The notes beneath the pieces were generated by a model, which saw only the letters and a program-made list of their open reading frames with translations, made no database searches and was not told the DNA's origin. This document shows, one piece after another, positions 18,219 through 27,613 of a stretch of DNA of 64,000 nucleotides. This DNA comes from Kytococcus aerolatus (GTDB lineage: Bacteria > Actinomycetota > Actinomycetes > Actinomycetales > Dermatophilaceae), in assembly GCF_900187395.1 (NCBI RefSeq), contig NZ_FYEZ01000002.1, positions 434,001 through 498,000 of the forward strand, given 5' to 3'. The position numbers were made by a program, and so were the translations under genes. The stretch's first letter is position 1, and each line of letters opens with the position of its first letter.

Positions 18219-18235
18219 CGGATCGCCACCCAGCG

Positions 18236-18283
18236 ACGCGAGAGGGGCCGGTCGACCACGTGGTCGACCGGCCCCTCTCGCGT
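18236..18283. terminator. 24-bp perfect palindrome, bidirectional terminator
   Basis: Arms 18236-18259 and 18260-18283 are exact complements with no spacer, so the tightest loop would be formed from the central CACGTG. It lies between the convergent ends of glyS and lysE and would work in both directions. No T-tract is present. Confidence 0.75.
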
Positions 18284-18297
18284 GGGCACCCCCGGGG

Positions 18298-18903
18298 TCA
18301 GTGCAGGACGAGGCCCGCGCCCAGGCCGAGCATGATCACGCCGACGACGGTGTCCAGCACCTGCCAGGCGCGGGGGTTGGTGAAGAAGCCCGACATCTTG
18401 GCCGAGCCGAAGCCGACCGCGGAGAACCACACGATCGAGGCGCCGCAGAGCCCGACGTAGTACCACCACTTGCCCTCGGGGCCGTGGGCGTTCGCCAGGG
18501 TGCCCAGGAGGATCGTGTCGAGCCACAGGTGGGGGTTCAGCCAGGTGAGGGCCGCCATCGTGGTGAGCGCGCGGGTGAGGCCGATGCCGGACTCCCCGGC
18601 GATGCTCGTGGTCTGCGGGCGCAGGGCGCGCCGGAAGGAGCCGATGCCGAAGGTCACGAGGAAGGCCGCGCCCACCCAGCGCACCACCTCCAGCGCCGCG
18701 GGGAACTGCTCGATGACCGCGCCGATGCCCAGCACCGCCCCGCCGATGATGAGGATGTCGGAGATCGTGCAGAAGGCCACGAGGGCCGGGACGTGCTCCC
18801 GGTTCAGCCCGCGGCGCAGCAGATAGGCACCCTGCGCCCCCACGGCGGCGATGAGGCCGATGCCCGTGATGAGACCTGAGGCGATGAGGGTGAGCTGCTC
18901 CAT
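18298..18903 (-). CDS. lysE: LysE/ArgO-family amino acid exporter, copy 1
   Basis: The 201-residue protein has about six hydrophobic segments and the LysE start SGLITGIGLIAAVGAQGAYL, with ALTWLNPHLWLDTILLG in the second half. The family exports lysine and/or arginine. It is divergent from the lysG-type regulator, the classic lysE/lysG arrangement of Corynebacterium. TACGGT lies 7 nt before the ATG. A second, similar exporter lies on the other side of the regulator. Confidence 0.92.
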   Translation of the reverse strand: MEQLTLIASGLITGIGLIAAVGAQGAYLLRRGLNREHVPALVAFCTISDILIIGGAVLGIGAVIEQFPAALEVVRWVGAAFLVTFGIGSFRRALRPQTTSIAGESGIGLTRALTTMAALTWLNPHLWLDTILLGTLANAHGPEGKWWYYVGLCGASIVWFSAVGFGSAKMSGFFTNPRAWQVLDTVVGVIMLGLGAGLVLH

Positions 18904-18968
18904 GCCTCACACCGTAGGAACGCACCGCGCGCGAGGTCGCATCAGAATGATGAGGATTCAGCAAGCAA

Positions 18969-18985
18969 ATGAAGCTGTGCTTCAT
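18969..18985. promoter_or_regulatory. Dyad in the lysE-lysG intergenic region
   Basis: ATGAAGC-TGT-GCTTCAT is a perfect 7-bp inverted repeat, 15 bases before the lysG start codon. LysR-type regulators bind such dyads in divergent promoters. The CATGAT hexamer (18988-18993) just downstream may be the lysG -10. The pairing with LysG is inferred. Confidence 0.5.
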
Positions 18986-18999
18986 GTCATGATCGGGCC

Positions 19000-19941
19000 A
19001 TGGACGTCCTGGACCCGATCGGCCTGACCACCCTGCGCGCGGCCGTCCGGGAGGGGACCTTCGAGCGGGCGGCCAAGGCCCTGTCCATCACCCCGTCGGC
19101 GGTCTCGCAGCGCATGCGCGCGCTGGAGCGTGCGGTCGGATCGGTGCTCGTCACCCGCACCAAGCCGGTCCAGGCCACCCCGGACGGGGAGGTCCTCCTG
19201 GCCCTGGCCGTGCAGTGGTCCCTGCTGCGGGACGAGGCGGTGGCCCGGCTCACGGCCAGTCAGTCCGAGGAGTCCGAGGAGCACCCCCGGGTGCGCGTCT
19301 CGGTGCCGGTGGCCTGCGGGGCGGACACCCTCGGCCTGCTGCTCCTGCCGGCGATGGCGTCGGTGGAGGAACAGGTGCCGGTGAGCTTCGAGATCTTCCG
19401 CGAGGACGAGGCGCACTCGGTCGACCTGCTCCGGCAGGGACGCGTGGTCTGCGCGCTGAGCTCGGACCCCACGCCGATCCACGGTCACACCGCCGAGCCC
19501 CTGGGGACCCTCCGCTACCTGCCCCTGGCCACGCCCCGCTATCTCGAGCGTCACCTGCCCGAGGGCCCCACGCCCGAGGCGCTGGCCACCGCCCCCGTCA
19601 TCGCCTTCGACCGCAAGGACGACCACCAGTACGCCTATCTCGACCGGGTGCTCCGGCACGACCTGCGGCCACCCACCACCTACGTCCCGGGCAACCGCGA
19701 GTTCGAGGAGGCCGTGCTGCTCGGGCTGGGCTGGGGGCTGGTTCCCGAGGGGCGCATGCACGCCGAGCTGGAGTCGGGCGAGCTGACCCGGATCGGGCCG
19801 GGCTACCGGGAGGTGCCGGTGGTCTGGCACCGACCGCGGCTGGCCTCCACCGTGCTGGACCTCATCGGGGAGGAGCTGGGGGAGCGCGCCCGGGAGGTGC
19901 TCCGCCCGCCCGCGGCATGGGGCGATCTGCCCCGCCGCTGA
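19000..19941 (+). CDS. lysG: LysG/ArgP-type LysR-family regulator
   Basis: The 313-residue protein has an N-terminal winged helix (TFERAAKALSITPSAVSQRM) and a LysR effector domain; the LDPIGLTTLRAAVREGTFERA opening is characteristic of the ArgP/LysG branch. These proteins activate the divergent exporter gene when basic amino acids accumulate. The start is set by CATGAT 6 nt upstream. It reads convergently toward the second lysE copy, with a gap of only 15 bases. Confidence 0.9.
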   Translation: MDVLDPIGLTTLRAAVREGTFERAAKALSITPSAVSQRMRALERAVGSVLVTRTKPVQATPDGEVLLALAVQWSLLRDEAVARLTASQSEESEEHPRVRVSVPVACGADTLGLLLLPAMASVEEQVPVSFEIFREDEAHSVDLLRQGRVVCALSSDPTPIHGHTAEPLGTLRYLPLATPRYLERHLPEGPTPEALATAPVIAFDRKDDHQYAYLDRVLRHDLRPPTTYVPGNREFEEAVLLGLGWGLVPEGRMHAELESGELTRIGPGYREVPVVWHRPRLASTVLDLIGEELGERAREVLRPPAAWGDLPRR

Positions 19942-19956
19942 GCGGGCTGGGCCGCA

Positions 19957-20562
19957 TCAGGCGACCAGGGCCACCCCCAGCGCGATCATGACCAGCCCGA
20001 TGAGCAGGTCGAAGACCTGCCAGGCGCGCGGGCGGGCGAAGAGCGGTGCGAGTCGGGCCGAGCCGAAGCCCAGGGCGCTGAACCAGGTGACGCTGGCCGC
20101 CAGCAGGCCGGCGTAGTACCACCACCGGTCGGTCGGGCCGTGGGCGTTCGCCAGCCCGCCGAGGATGGTGATGTCGAGGTAGAGGTGCGGGTTGAGCCAG
20201 GTGAAGCCCGCCATCGTGAGCAGCGCCCGCCGCAGGCTGACCGGCTTCTCGCCCTGCCCTGCGGTCAGGGACTGGCTGGAGCGGGCCGACCGCCAGAGGC
20301 AGCTCGCCCCGTACCCGACGAGGAAGAGCGCCCCACCCCAGCGCACGAGGTCCAGCAGCGGGGGCCACCGGTGGAGCACCGCCCCGACGCCCAGGACCCC
20401 GGCCCCGATGAGCAGGATGTCGCTGAGGGAGCACAGGAGCACGAGGGGCAGGACGTGCTCGCGGCGCAACCCGCGCCGCAGGAGGTACGCGTTCTGTGCG
20501 CCGACGGCGGCGATGAGGCCGATGCCGGTGAGCCATCCGGCCAGGACGATGGGCAGGACCAT
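19957..20562 (-). CDS. LysE/ArgO-family amino acid exporter, copy 2
   Basis: This 201-residue protein has the same length as copy 1 and shares blocks with it (LTGIGLIAAVGAQNAYLLRRGL, NAHGP, WWYY, PRAWQV). About six hydrophobic segments are visible. TAGGCT lies 6 nt before the ATG, so it has its own promoter facing dusB. A duplication that gave two exporters around one regulator is the simplest reading. It may prefer a different substrate. Confidence 0.9.
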   Translation of the reverse strand: MVLPIVLAGWLTGIGLIAAVGAQNAYLLRRGLRREHVLPLVLLCSLSDILLIGAGVLGVGAVLHRWPPLLDLVRWGGALFLVGYGASCLWRSARSSQSLTAGQGEKPVSLRRALLTMAGFTWLNPHLYLDITILGGLANAHGPTDRWWYYAGLLAASVTWFSALGFGSARLAPLFARPRAWQVFDLLIGLVMIALGVALVA

Positions 20563-20606
20563 CGGCGCAGCCTACGGCTCGACCCCCGTGGGAGAATCGG
20601 CGGATC

Positions 20607-21803
20607 ATGAGTGTCACCGCCCCCGTCCTCCCGCCGCTCCGGATCGGCAACCTGACGATCGACTCACCCGTGGTCCTGGCCCCGATGGCCGGGATCACCA
20701 ACCGTGCCTTCCGCCGGCTCTGCCGCGAGTACGGCTCCGAAGGGCTGGCTGCCGGGGGAGCCAGCGGGGCGAGCAGCCTGTACGTCTCGGAGATGATCAC
20801 CACCCGGGCGCTGGTGGAGCGCACCCCGGTGACCATGAAGCTCGTGGAGTTCGACGCCGCGGAGAACCCCCGCTCCATCCAGCTCTACGGCGTCGACCCG
20901 GCCACCGTGCGGGCCGCCGCCCGCGACATCGTGGAGCACGACCGGGCCGACCACATCGACATGAACTTCGGGTGCCCAGTGCCCAAGGTGACCCGCAAGG
21001 GCGGGGGAGCGGCCATCCCGTGGAAGTCCACCCTCTTCCGGGACATCGTGCGCTCGGCCGTCGAGGAGGCCAGCAAGGGTGACATCCCGGTGACGGTGAA
21101 GATGCGCATCGGTATCGACGAGGAGCACCACACCCACCTGGAGGCCGGGCGCATCGCCGAGGACATGGGGGCCGCCGCGGTGGCGCTCCACGCCCGCACG
21201 GCCTCCCAAGCCTACTCCGGGCAGGCGCGCTGGGAGGAGATCGCTCGGCTCAAGGAGACGGTCACGAGCATCCCCGTGCTCGGCAACGGGGACATCTGGT
21301 CGGCCGAGGACGCGCTGCGGATGGTCGAGCAGACCGGGTGCGACGGGGTGGTCGTGGGGCGCGGCTGCCTGGGGCGGCCGTGGCTCTTCACCGACCTGGC
21401 CGCGGCCTTCGCCGGGTCCGACGAGCGGGTCACCCCGAACCTGCGGGAGGTGGCCGCGACCCTCCGCCGGCACGCGGAGTACCTCACGGAGTTCCACGAG
21501 GACGAGAACCACGCCTGCCGGGACATCCGGAAGCACATCACCTGGTACCTCAAGGGCTTCCGGGTCGGGGGCGAGATGCGTTCCCAGCTGGGGCTGGTGA
21601 ACTCGCTGGCCGACCTGGACCGGCTCATCGGCACCCTCGACCTGGACCAGGAGTGGCCCGCCGAGGCCGCCGACGGCCCGCGGGGGCGCAAGGGCTCCGA
21701 GCGCCAGGTCGCCCTGCCGGAGAACTGGCTGGCCAGCCGGGAGCTCGACGAGACCTGGGCCGCCCGGATGCGGGCCGCCGAGCTCTCCGTCGACGGCGGC
21801 TGA
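20607..21803 (+). CDS. dusB: tRNA-dihydrouridine synthase (DusB type)
   Basis: The 398-residue flavoenzyme has APMAGITNRAFRRLC, the catalytic-cysteine loop MNFGCPVPKVTRKGGGAA, TVKMRIGIDEEH, ALHARTASQAYSGQARW and the FMN-phosphate site GRGCLGRPWLF. It reduces uridines in the tRNA D-loop with NADPH. GAGAAT lies 9 nt before the ATG. The stop codon falls in the first unit of a tandem repeat shared with the end of the next gene. Confidence 0.95.
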   Translation: MSVTAPVLPPLRIGNLTIDSPVVLAPMAGITNRAFRRLCREYGSEGLAAGGASGASSLYVSEMITTRALVERTPVTMKLVEFDAAENPRSIQLYGVDPATVRAAARDIVEHDRADHIDMNFGCPVPKVTRKGGGAAIPWKSTLFRDIVRSAVEEASKGDIPVTVKMRIGIDEEHHTHLEAGRIAEDMGAAAVALHARTASQAYSGQARWEEIARLKETVTSIPVLGNGDIWSAEDALRMVEQTGCDGVVVGRGCLGRPWLFTDLAAAFAGSDERVTPNLREVAATLRRHAEYLTEFHEDENHACRDIRKHITWYLKGFRVGGEMRSQLGLVNSLADLDRLIGTLDLDQEWPAEAADGPRGRKGSERQVALPENWLASRELDETWAARMRAAELSVDGG

Positions 21804-21845
21804 GCGGACTCAGCGCCCCGGGGCTGAGCGGACTCAGCGCCCCGG
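21800..21845. repeat. 22-bp direct repeat, each with a small hairpin, spanning two stop codons
   Basis: CTGAGCGGACTCAGCGCCCC plus GG occurs twice, at 21800-21821 and 21824-21845. Each unit contains CTGAG-CGGA-CTCAG, which can fold as a small hairpin. The dusB stop codon is in copy 1 and the stop codon of the convergent sulfurtransferase is in copy 2, so a small duplication seems to have shaped both gene ends. Confidence 0.85.
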
Positions 21846-22754
21846 CATCTCACCCGGCTCGGGGCCCTGCGCCCGCGGCCGCGCGGGGTCGCTGATCCAG
21901 TCGCTGAAGGACCCGGCGTAGAGGGTCGGCTCCGGGGCCTCCGGGAAGGCCTGCTGATGGGCCAGGACGAGTTGGGTGGCCGTGATGCCCGAGCCGCAGG
22001 AGGCCACCACCGGGGTGGCGGGCCCCACGCCCGCGTCGGCGAAGCGCTGCCGGAGCTCCTCGAGCGCTCGCAGGCGCCCCCGCTCGTAGAGGCTTCCGGC
22101 GGGGAGGTTGACCGCGCCGGGGACGTGCCCACCCACCGGGTCGGGGCCGAGCTCCTCGCCGCGGTAGCGCGGTGCGGGGCGGGCGTCGAGCAGCACCACA
22201 CCCGGCGGGAGGCCGGCCAGGAGGTCCTCGGCGTCGACGAGGGGCAGGGTGTGCCCACCGTCCGGGTCCGTCCCGCTGTCGTCCGGGCCGGGCGGCTCCG
22301 GGGGAGGGGTGCTCGCCGCGCTCCCTGGCTCGACCGGGAGGCCCGCCTCCTGCCAGGCGTCCAGGCCACCCTCGAGCACGGAGACGTCCTGCTGGCCGGC
22401 GTCGCGCAGGACCCACCACGCGCGGGCGGCCCCGGCGCCGTGCCCGGCGTCCAGCACCACCACCGGCTGCTCACCGGGGATGCCCCGGGCGTCCAGCCAG
22501 GTGCGCACGCTGGAGGCCGCGGGGAGCGGGTGCCGCCCACCGGCTCCGTCCGGGCCCACCGGGCCGGTGAGCACCTCCTCGAGGTCCAGGAAGAGGGCCC
22601 CCGGCACGTGACCGGTCGCGAAGGCCCCGGGGTCGGCACCGCCGCCCAGGCTCCACCGGACGTCGAGCACGACCGGGCGTCCGCCGGAGTGCTGCGCGGG
22701 GGTCTCCAGCCGGGCGGCGAGCTCCTGCGGGGTGATGAACGGCGTGCTGTCCAC
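21834..22754 (-). CDS. sseA: Two-domain rhodanese (thiosulfate/3-mercaptopyruvate sulfurtransferase)
   Basis: The 306-residue protein has two rhodanese domains. The first (PVVLDVRWSLGG, GHVPGALFLDLEEVL) is inactive-like; the second has VVLLDARPAPRYRGEE and the active-site loop VASCGSGITATQLVL with the catalytic cysteine. The CGSGIT loop resembles 3-mercaptopyruvate sulfurtransferases. The GTG at 22754 is chosen because GGAGGA lies just before it; an in-frame GTG at 22766 is the alternative. It follows the aldo/keto reductase directly. Confidence 0.88.
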   Translation of the reverse strand: MDSTPFITPQELAARLETPAQHSGGRPVVLDVRWSLGGGADPGAFATGHVPGALFLDLEEVLTGPVGPDGAGGRHPLPAASSVRTWLDARGIPGEQPVVVLDAGHGAGAARAWWVLRDAGQQDVSVLEGGLDAWQEAGLPVEPGSAASTPPPEPPGPDDSGTDPDGGHTLPLVDAEDLLAGLPPGVVLLDARPAPRYRGEELGPDPVGGHVPGAVNLPAGSLYERGRLRALEELRQRFADAGVGPATPVVASCGSGITATQLVLAHQQAFPEAPEPTLYAGSFSDWISDPARPRAQGPEPGEMPGR

Positions 22755-22768
22755 GGGGTCCTCCACGG

Positions 22769-23800
22769 TCAGCCGAACTCGGCGATGCGCTGCGGGGAGC
22801 GGGTGAGCGAGGGGTCGCGCTTGACGGAGTCGCCGAGCACCTCGTCCACGCGGGCCAGGAGGTCCTCGTCCAGCTCCACCTCCAGCGCCCGCACGTTGTC
22901 GGTCACCTGCTCGGGGCGGGAGGCGCCGACGATGGCCGAGGTGATCGTCGGTTGCTGGACCACCCACTGCAGGGCGAGGTGGTGCAGGGGCATCCCGGCC
23001 TCCTCGGCCAGCTCGCGCAGGCGGGCCACCTTCTCCAGCAGCTCGTCCTTGAGCAGGTGCTGCATCATCGACTGCCCGCCGTGGGTGTCCGTCGCGCGGC
23101 TGCCCTCCGGGGCAGGACGGCCGGGGCGGTACTTGCCGGTGAGCACGCCCTGGGCCAGCGGCGACCAGACGATCTGCCCCAGCCCGAGCTCCGCGCAGGC
23201 CGGGACCACCTCCGGCTCGATGACGCGCCACAGCAGGTTGTACTGCGGTTGGTTGGAGACGAAGGGGATGCGCAGCTCGCGGGCCAGGGCGTGGCCGCGG
23301 CGGAGCTGGTCGGCCGTCCACTCGCTGACGCCCACGTAGTGGACCTTGCCGGCGTGGACGAGGTCGGCCAGCGCCTCCATCGTCTCCTCCAGCGGGGTGT
23401 CGTGGTCGTACCGGTGGAGCTGGAAGAGGTCCACGTAGTCGGTGCCCAGCCGGCGCAGGGAGCCGTGGAGGGCCTCGGTGACGTGCTTCCGGGAGAGCCC
23501 GTGGTCGTTCGGCCCGGCCTGGTCCTGCGGCGCCCCGTCGGGGCGGATCGGCCAGTAGCACTTGGTGGCGATGACCAGCCCCTCGCGCCGCTCCCCGGCC
23601 AGGGCGCGCCCGAGGACCTTCTCGGCCTCGGTGTTGGCGTAGGTGTCCGCGGTGTCGAAGGTCGTGATGCCGGCCTCGAGGGCGGCGCGCACGCACGCCT
23701 CGGCGGCGTCGGCCTCCACCTGCGAGGCATGGGTCAGCCAGTTCCCGTAGATGAGGCGCGAGACGCGCAGGCCGCTTCGTCCGAGTCGGGGGTACTCCAT
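22769..23800 (-). CDS. Aldo/keto reductase
   Basis: The 343-residue TIM-barrel protein starts MEYPRLGRSGLRVSRLIYGN and has the catalytic set D49, Y54, K80 and H129 (FDTADTYAN, IATKCYW, DLFQLHRYD). IVGASRPEQVTDN binds NADPH. It resembles the voltage-gated potassium channel beta-subunit/YghZ branch, which reduces aldehydes and ketones. TAGCGT is 6 nt before the ATG. That promoter lies about 20 bases beyond the broken end of a DUF4282 gene. Confidence 0.93.
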   Translation of the reverse strand: MEYPRLGRSGLRVSRLIYGNWLTHASQVEADAAEACVRAALEAGITTFDTADTYANTEAEKVLGRALAGERREGLVIATKCYWPIRPDGAPQDQAGPNDHGLSRKHVTEALHGSLRRLGTDYVDLFQLHRYDHDTPLEETMEALADLVHAGKVHYVGVSEWTADQLRRGHALARELRIPFVSNQPQYNLLWRVIEPEVVPACAELGLGQIVWSPLAQGVLTGKYRPGRPAPEGSRATDTHGGQSMMQHLLKDELLEKVARLRELAEEAGMPLHHLALQWVVQQPTITSAIVGASRPEQVTDNVRALEVELDEDLLARVDEVLGDSVKRDPSLTRSPQRIAEFG

Positions 23801-23831
23801 GCCCCCACGCTACTGCGCCCCCGAGCCGGGG

Positions 23832-24041
23832 CCCGAGGGCGATGACGGCGATGGCCAGCACGTAGACGAGGCTGATGACCTTCGGGGTGACGTACTTGGT
23901 GAATCCCCAGTCCGTCATCGACTCGACGAAGCCGGGGTCGACGGCGCCGCGCAGGCCGCCCCCGAAGGTCGGGCCGGCGCCCTGCGGACCGTGGTCCTGC
24001 GGGCCGGTGGGGTGGTACGGGTCGGGCTGGGGGTGCGACAT
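23832..24041 (-). pseudogene. Truncated DUF4282-like membrane protein gene
   Basis: The first 70 codons look like the start of a DUF4282 protein: a Pro/Gly/His-rich leader, then VESMTDWGFTKYVTPKVISL and a first membrane helix (VYVLAIAVIAL). Similarity stops there. The second helix and the cytoplasmic end expected of the family are missing, and the frame runs on into the aldo/keto reductase gene without a stop. It looks like a gene remnant cut by the insertion or rearrangement that placed the reductase here. It covers most of the 365-base gap before dgt. Confidence 0.55.
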
Positions 24042-24165
24042 GTGGGCCCCTGCGGGTCCCGCGTCGGATGCGGTCCTGGGCGGGGGTGGGTCCCCCGCCT
24101 GCATGGTGGCAGACCGGTGGAGAGCCCGGCCGGCCTCCGGGGCGGTGCGGGGTACCGTTCGTCGG

Positions 24166-25533
24166 GTGGACGAGAACCAGTGGCAGGAGCGCGGAACCGG
24201 GCCGGTCAGGTCGCTGGCGGGCGGAGTCGACTGGGTGCCGCCGAGCACCGACGCGCCCACCGGCGGGGCCGGGGTGGACTCCTACGCGGTGGCCGACCGT
24301 GAGCGCTGGGAGCCCGAGGACCCGGCCCAGAAGCGGGCCGACCGTGACGACTTCGCCCGCGACCGTGGCCGCGTGATCCACTCCGCCGCCCTGCGTCGGC
24401 TCTCGGCCAAGACGCAGGTGATGCAGTCCGGCATGAACGACGTGGTGCGCAACCGGCTCACCCACAGCCTCGAGGTGGCCCAGATCGGCCGGGAGATGGC
24501 CGTCTCGCTGGGGTGCAGCCCGGACGTCGTCGACACGGCCTGCCTCTCCCACGACCTGGGGCACCCGCCCTTCGGGCACAACGGTGAGGACGCCCTGGCC
24601 GATCTCGCCCACGACATCGGCGGCTTCGAGGGCAACGCCCAGTCCCTGCGGCTGCTCACCCGGCTGGAGGCCAAGCGCTTCCGGGCCGACGGGCGCAGCG
24701 TGGGTCTCAACCTGACGCGCGCCACCCTGGACGCGGTCATCAAGTACCCGTGGGTCGCCGACGACGGGCCGGAGGGCACGGCCAAGTACAACGCCTACGC
24801 CGACGATGCCGAGGTCTTCGCCTGGGTGCGCCGGGACGCCCCCGAGGCCCGCCGCCGCTGCCTGGAGGCGCAGGTGATGGACCTCGCCGACGACGTCGCC
24901 TACTCGGTGCACGACGTGGAGGACTCCATCACCTCCGGGCACCTCGACGTGCGGGCTCTCCACGACCCGGCCGAGGTCGCGGGCATCGCCGCCAACGCGG
25001 CCCGCACCTACGCCCCGGACCTGCCGGCCTCGGTCCTCGTGGGGGCCATGGAGGGACTCACCGCGCACGGGGTGATCCCGGCCCGCTACGACGGCACCCG
25101 GCGGGACCAGGCTGCCCTGAAGGACATGACCAGCCGACTCATCGGTCATCTCGTGCAGACGGCCACCGACGCCACCCGGGCGCAGCACGAGGCCGGGCAC
25201 CTCACCCGCTTCGACGCCGACCTGGTGATCCCGCTGCAGGTGCAGGCCGAGATCGCCATGCTCAAGGCGGTGGCCTACACCTACATGATGAACACCGAGC
25301 ACCGGCTGGAGCTCATGGCCCGCCAGCGGGAGGCGCTGCAGGAGCTGGTGGCCATGTGGACCGCCCACCCCGACCGGCTTGACCCGCAGTACCGGGAGGA
25401 CCACGACGCCGCGGCCGCCGCCGGGGACACGGCCCGGGCCCGGCGTGCCGTCATCGACCAGGTGGCCTCCCTCTCCGACGGTCGGGCCTGGATGGAGCAC
25501 CACCGCTGGTGCCGGCACGGTGCGGGGCACTGA
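24166..25533 (+). CDS. dgt: Deoxyguanosinetriphosphate triphosphohydrolase-like protein
   Basis: The 455-residue HD-domain protein has [24 protein letters not shown], the metal motif [14 protein letters not shown] and the later [15 protein letters not shown]. It hydrolyses dNTPs to deoxynucleosides and triphosphate. The GTG at 24166 follows TACCGT by 7 nt. It overlaps dnaG by one base (TGATG); the dgt-dnaG pair is conserved in actinobacteria and links nucleotide-pool control with replication. Confidence 0.95.
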   Translation: MDENQWQERGTGPVRSLAGGVDWVPPSTDAPTGGAGVDSYAVADRERWEPEDPAQKRADRDDFARDRGRVIHSAALRRLSAKTQVMQSGMNDVVRNRLTHSLEVAQIGREMAVSLGCSPDVVDTACLSHDLGHPPFGHNGEDALADLAHDIGGFEGNAQSLRLLTRLEAKRFRADGRSVGLNLTRATLDAVIKYPWVADDGPEGTAKYNAYADDAEVFAWVRRDAPEARRRCLEAQVMDLADDVAYSVHDVEDSITSGHLDVRALHDPAEVAGIAANAARTYAPDLPASVLVGAMEGLTAHGVIPARYDGTRRDQAALKDMTSRLIGHLVQTATDATRAQHEAGHLTRFDADLVIPLQVQAEIAMLKAVAYTYMMNTEHRLELMARQREALQELVAMWTAHPDRLDPQYREDHDAAAAAGDTARARRAVIDQVASLSDGRAWMEHHRWCRHGAGH

Positions 25534-27461
25534 TGGCCGGGCTCATCCGCAGCGAGGACATCCAGCTCGTCAAGGAGAAGGCCTCCCTGGAGGAGGTGGT
25601 GCGGGAGCACGTCACCCTGCGCACCGCCGGCGTGGGCTCCCTCAAGGGGCTGTGCCCCTTCCACGACGAGAAGACCCCCAGCTTCCACGTGCGCCCTGCC
25701 GTGGGGCACTGGCACTGCTTCGGCTGCGGCGAGGGCGGGGACGTCATCGAGTTCGTCCAGCGCGTCGACCACCTGAGCTTCACCGAGGCGGTGGAGCGGC
25801 TGGCCGCCTCGGTGGGGCACGAGCTGCGCTACGAGGAGGGATCCGGGCCGCGCCGTGAGGGTGGCCTGGGCAAGCGGGCCCGCCTCGTGGAGGCCCACCG
25901 TGCGGCCGAGGAGTTCTACCACCAGGCCCTCCTCCGGGACCGGGACGCCCGTCCCGGGCGGGACTTCCTGCGCTCGAAGGGCTTCACCGGCAAGGACTCG
26001 GCCCACTTCATGGTGGGTTTCGCGCCCCGCACCGGCACCGCCCTCTACGAGCACCTGCGGGCCGGGGGGTTCACCGACGAGGAGCTCCTCACCGCCGGTC
26101 TGGCCGGGCGCAGCGGGCGCGGCATGTACGACCGCTTCCGGGGCCGCGTCATGTGGCCGATCCGGGACATCACGGGGGACACGATCGGCTTCGGGGCCCG
26201 GCGGATCTTCGAGGACGACCGGATCGCCGCCAAGTACCTCAACACCTCCGAGACCCCGATCTACACGAAGAACCAGGTGCTCTACGGCCTGGACCTGGCC
26301 AAGCGGTCGATGGCACGGGGCCGCCGGGCCGTCGTCGTGGAGGGGTACACCGACGTCATGGCGGCGCACCTCGCCGGCGTGGACGTCGCGGTGGCCACCT
26401 GCGGCACGGCCTTCGGTGCCGAGCACATCAAGGTGCTGCGGCGCATCCTGCGGGACGAGGCCGACCGTGCCCCGGCCCGGGTGGTCTTCACCTTCGACGG
26501 GGACGCCGCCGGCCAGAAGGCGGCCATGAAGGCCTTCGCCGCCGACCAGGCCTGGGCCAGCCAGTCCTACGTGGCCGTCGCCCCGGAGGGCATGGACCCC
26601 AACGACCTGCGGCTGCGCCACGGGGACCTGGCGGTCCGGCAGCTCGTCGAGGACGCCATCCCGATGTTCGAGTTCGCCGTGCGCACGTCGATCGAGCGCT
26701 ACGAGCTCGGCACGCCGGAGGGGCGGGTCGGGGCGATGCGGGCGGCGGCGCCCATCATCGCCGGCATCCGGGACCGGTCACTGCAGCCGGAGTACCAGCG
26801 CACCGTGGCCGGCTGGATCGGGGTGGACGTCGACGCCCTGGCCCGGGAGGTGCGCAACGCGCCCCGGGGCGGCACGGCCGCGCAGGTCGAGCACGAGCGG
26901 GAGGCCCAGCGGCGCCGCGCCGGGGAGTCGCCGGCCGCGGAGCCCGCAGCGTCCCAGGGCCCCCCGCCGCTCCCGCCGGTGAACCCGCGGAACCCGGACC
27001 ACACGGCCGAGCGGCAGCTGCTGCAGGTGGCCCTCCAGTACCCGCGGGCCGTGGTGGAGGCCGACTTCGGCAATCTCACCGCCTCGGCCTACTCGGCGCC
27101 GGCGCTCGCGCTGGTGCACGAGGCGATCCTGGCCGCGGGGGGGATCGAGCGGGCGGTGACCCTCTCCCACGGTGCCTGGGTCCAGCAGGTCCGGGACCAC
27201 GCGGATCCCCGCGTGGGGGAGCTCGTCGGCGAGCTGGCCGTGGCTGACCTCCCGGTGCGGATGGTCAACGGTCTGCCGGTCGAGGGGTACGTGCGCGGCC
27301 TGGTGGCCCGGCTGCGGATCGTGGAGCTCAACAGCCGCATCGCCGGGGCGATGGGGGAGCTCACCCGCCTGGGCGACGAGGACCCCGCGCAGGCGCGTGA
27401 GCTGGCCCTGCGCCTGCAGGGCTGGCAGCGGGAGCTGCAGCTGCTCCGGGCGGCCCGCTGA
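25533..27461 (+). CDS. dnaG: DNA primase DnaG
   Basis: The 642-residue protein has the CHC2 zinc finger (C41, H44, C62, C65 in [14 protein letters not shown] and HCFGCGEGG), the catalytic core, the Toprim motif [15 protein letters not shown] with [13 protein letters not shown], and a C-terminal helicase-interaction domain after a Pro-rich linker. The start shares its A with the dgt stop codon. Confidence 0.98.
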   Translation: MAGLIRSEDIQLVKEKASLEEVVREHVTLRTAGVGSLKGLCPFHDEKTPSFHVRPAVGHWHCFGCGEGGDVIEFVQRVDHLSFTEAVERLAASVGHELRYEEGSGPRREGGLGKRARLVEAHRAAEEFYHQALLRDRDARPGRDFLRSKGFTGKDSAHFMVGFAPRTGTALYEHLRAGGFTDEELLTAGLAGRSGRGMYDRFRGRVMWPIRDITGDTIGFGARRIFEDDRIAAKYLNTSETPIYTKNQVLYGLDLAKRSMARGRRAVVVEGYTDVMAAHLAGVDVAVATCGTAFGAEHIKVLRRILRDEADRAPARVVFTFDGDAAGQKAAMKAFAADQAWASQSYVAVAPEGMDPNDLRLRHGDLAVRQLVEDAIPMFEFAVRTSIERYELGTPEGRVGAMRAAAPIIAGIRDRSLQPEYQRTVAGWIGVDVDALAREVRNAPRGGTAAQVEHEREAQRRRAGESPAAEPAASQGPPPLPPVNPRNPDHTAERQLLQVALQYPRAVVEADFGNLTASAYSAPALALVHEAILAAGGIERAVTLSHGAWVQQVRDHADPRVGELVGELAVADLPVRMVNGLPVEGYVRGLVARLRIVELNSRIAGAMGELTRLGDEDPAQARELALRLQGWQRELQLLRAAR

Positions 27462-27479
27462 CCGCCAGCAGCCGCCGAG

Positions 27480-27510
27480 TTGGACCGATCGTCCATCGCA
27501 GTGCTATGGT
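27480..27510 (+). promoter_or_regulatory. Promoter of tRNA-Asn
   Basis: TGC-TATGGT (27502-27510) is an extended -10, with TTGGAC (27480-27485) 19 bases upstream as a possible -35. It stands 20 bases before the tRNA. Confidence 0.5.
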
Positions 27511-27530
27511 TCACGCCGCTGTTCAAGCGA

Positions 27531-27606
27531 TCCCCTGTAGCTCAATTGGCAGAGCATTCGGCTGTTAACCGGAGGGTTGTTGGTTCGAGTCCAACCGGGG
27601 GAGCCA
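27531..27606 (+). tRNA. tRNA-Asn (GTT)
   Basis: A full cloverleaf of 76 bases has acceptor TCCCCTG/CGGGGGA, anticodon loop CTGTTAA, T-loop TTCGAGT and an encoded CCA end. The anticodon GTT reads asparagine codons. A 20-bp hairpin follows 7 bases later. Confidence 0.97.
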
Positions 27607-27613
27607 GCAGGAA

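Noticed and set aside
21800-21845. Attachment site of an integrated element
   Set aside because: The two copies are only 24 bases apart with nothing between them, and no integrase is near.
21834-24260. Single 808-codon frame joining the DUF4282 start with the sulfurtransferase
   Set aside because: The middle part lies in the wrong frame across the aldo/keto reductase gene and resembles nothing. The two ends are in phase by chance.
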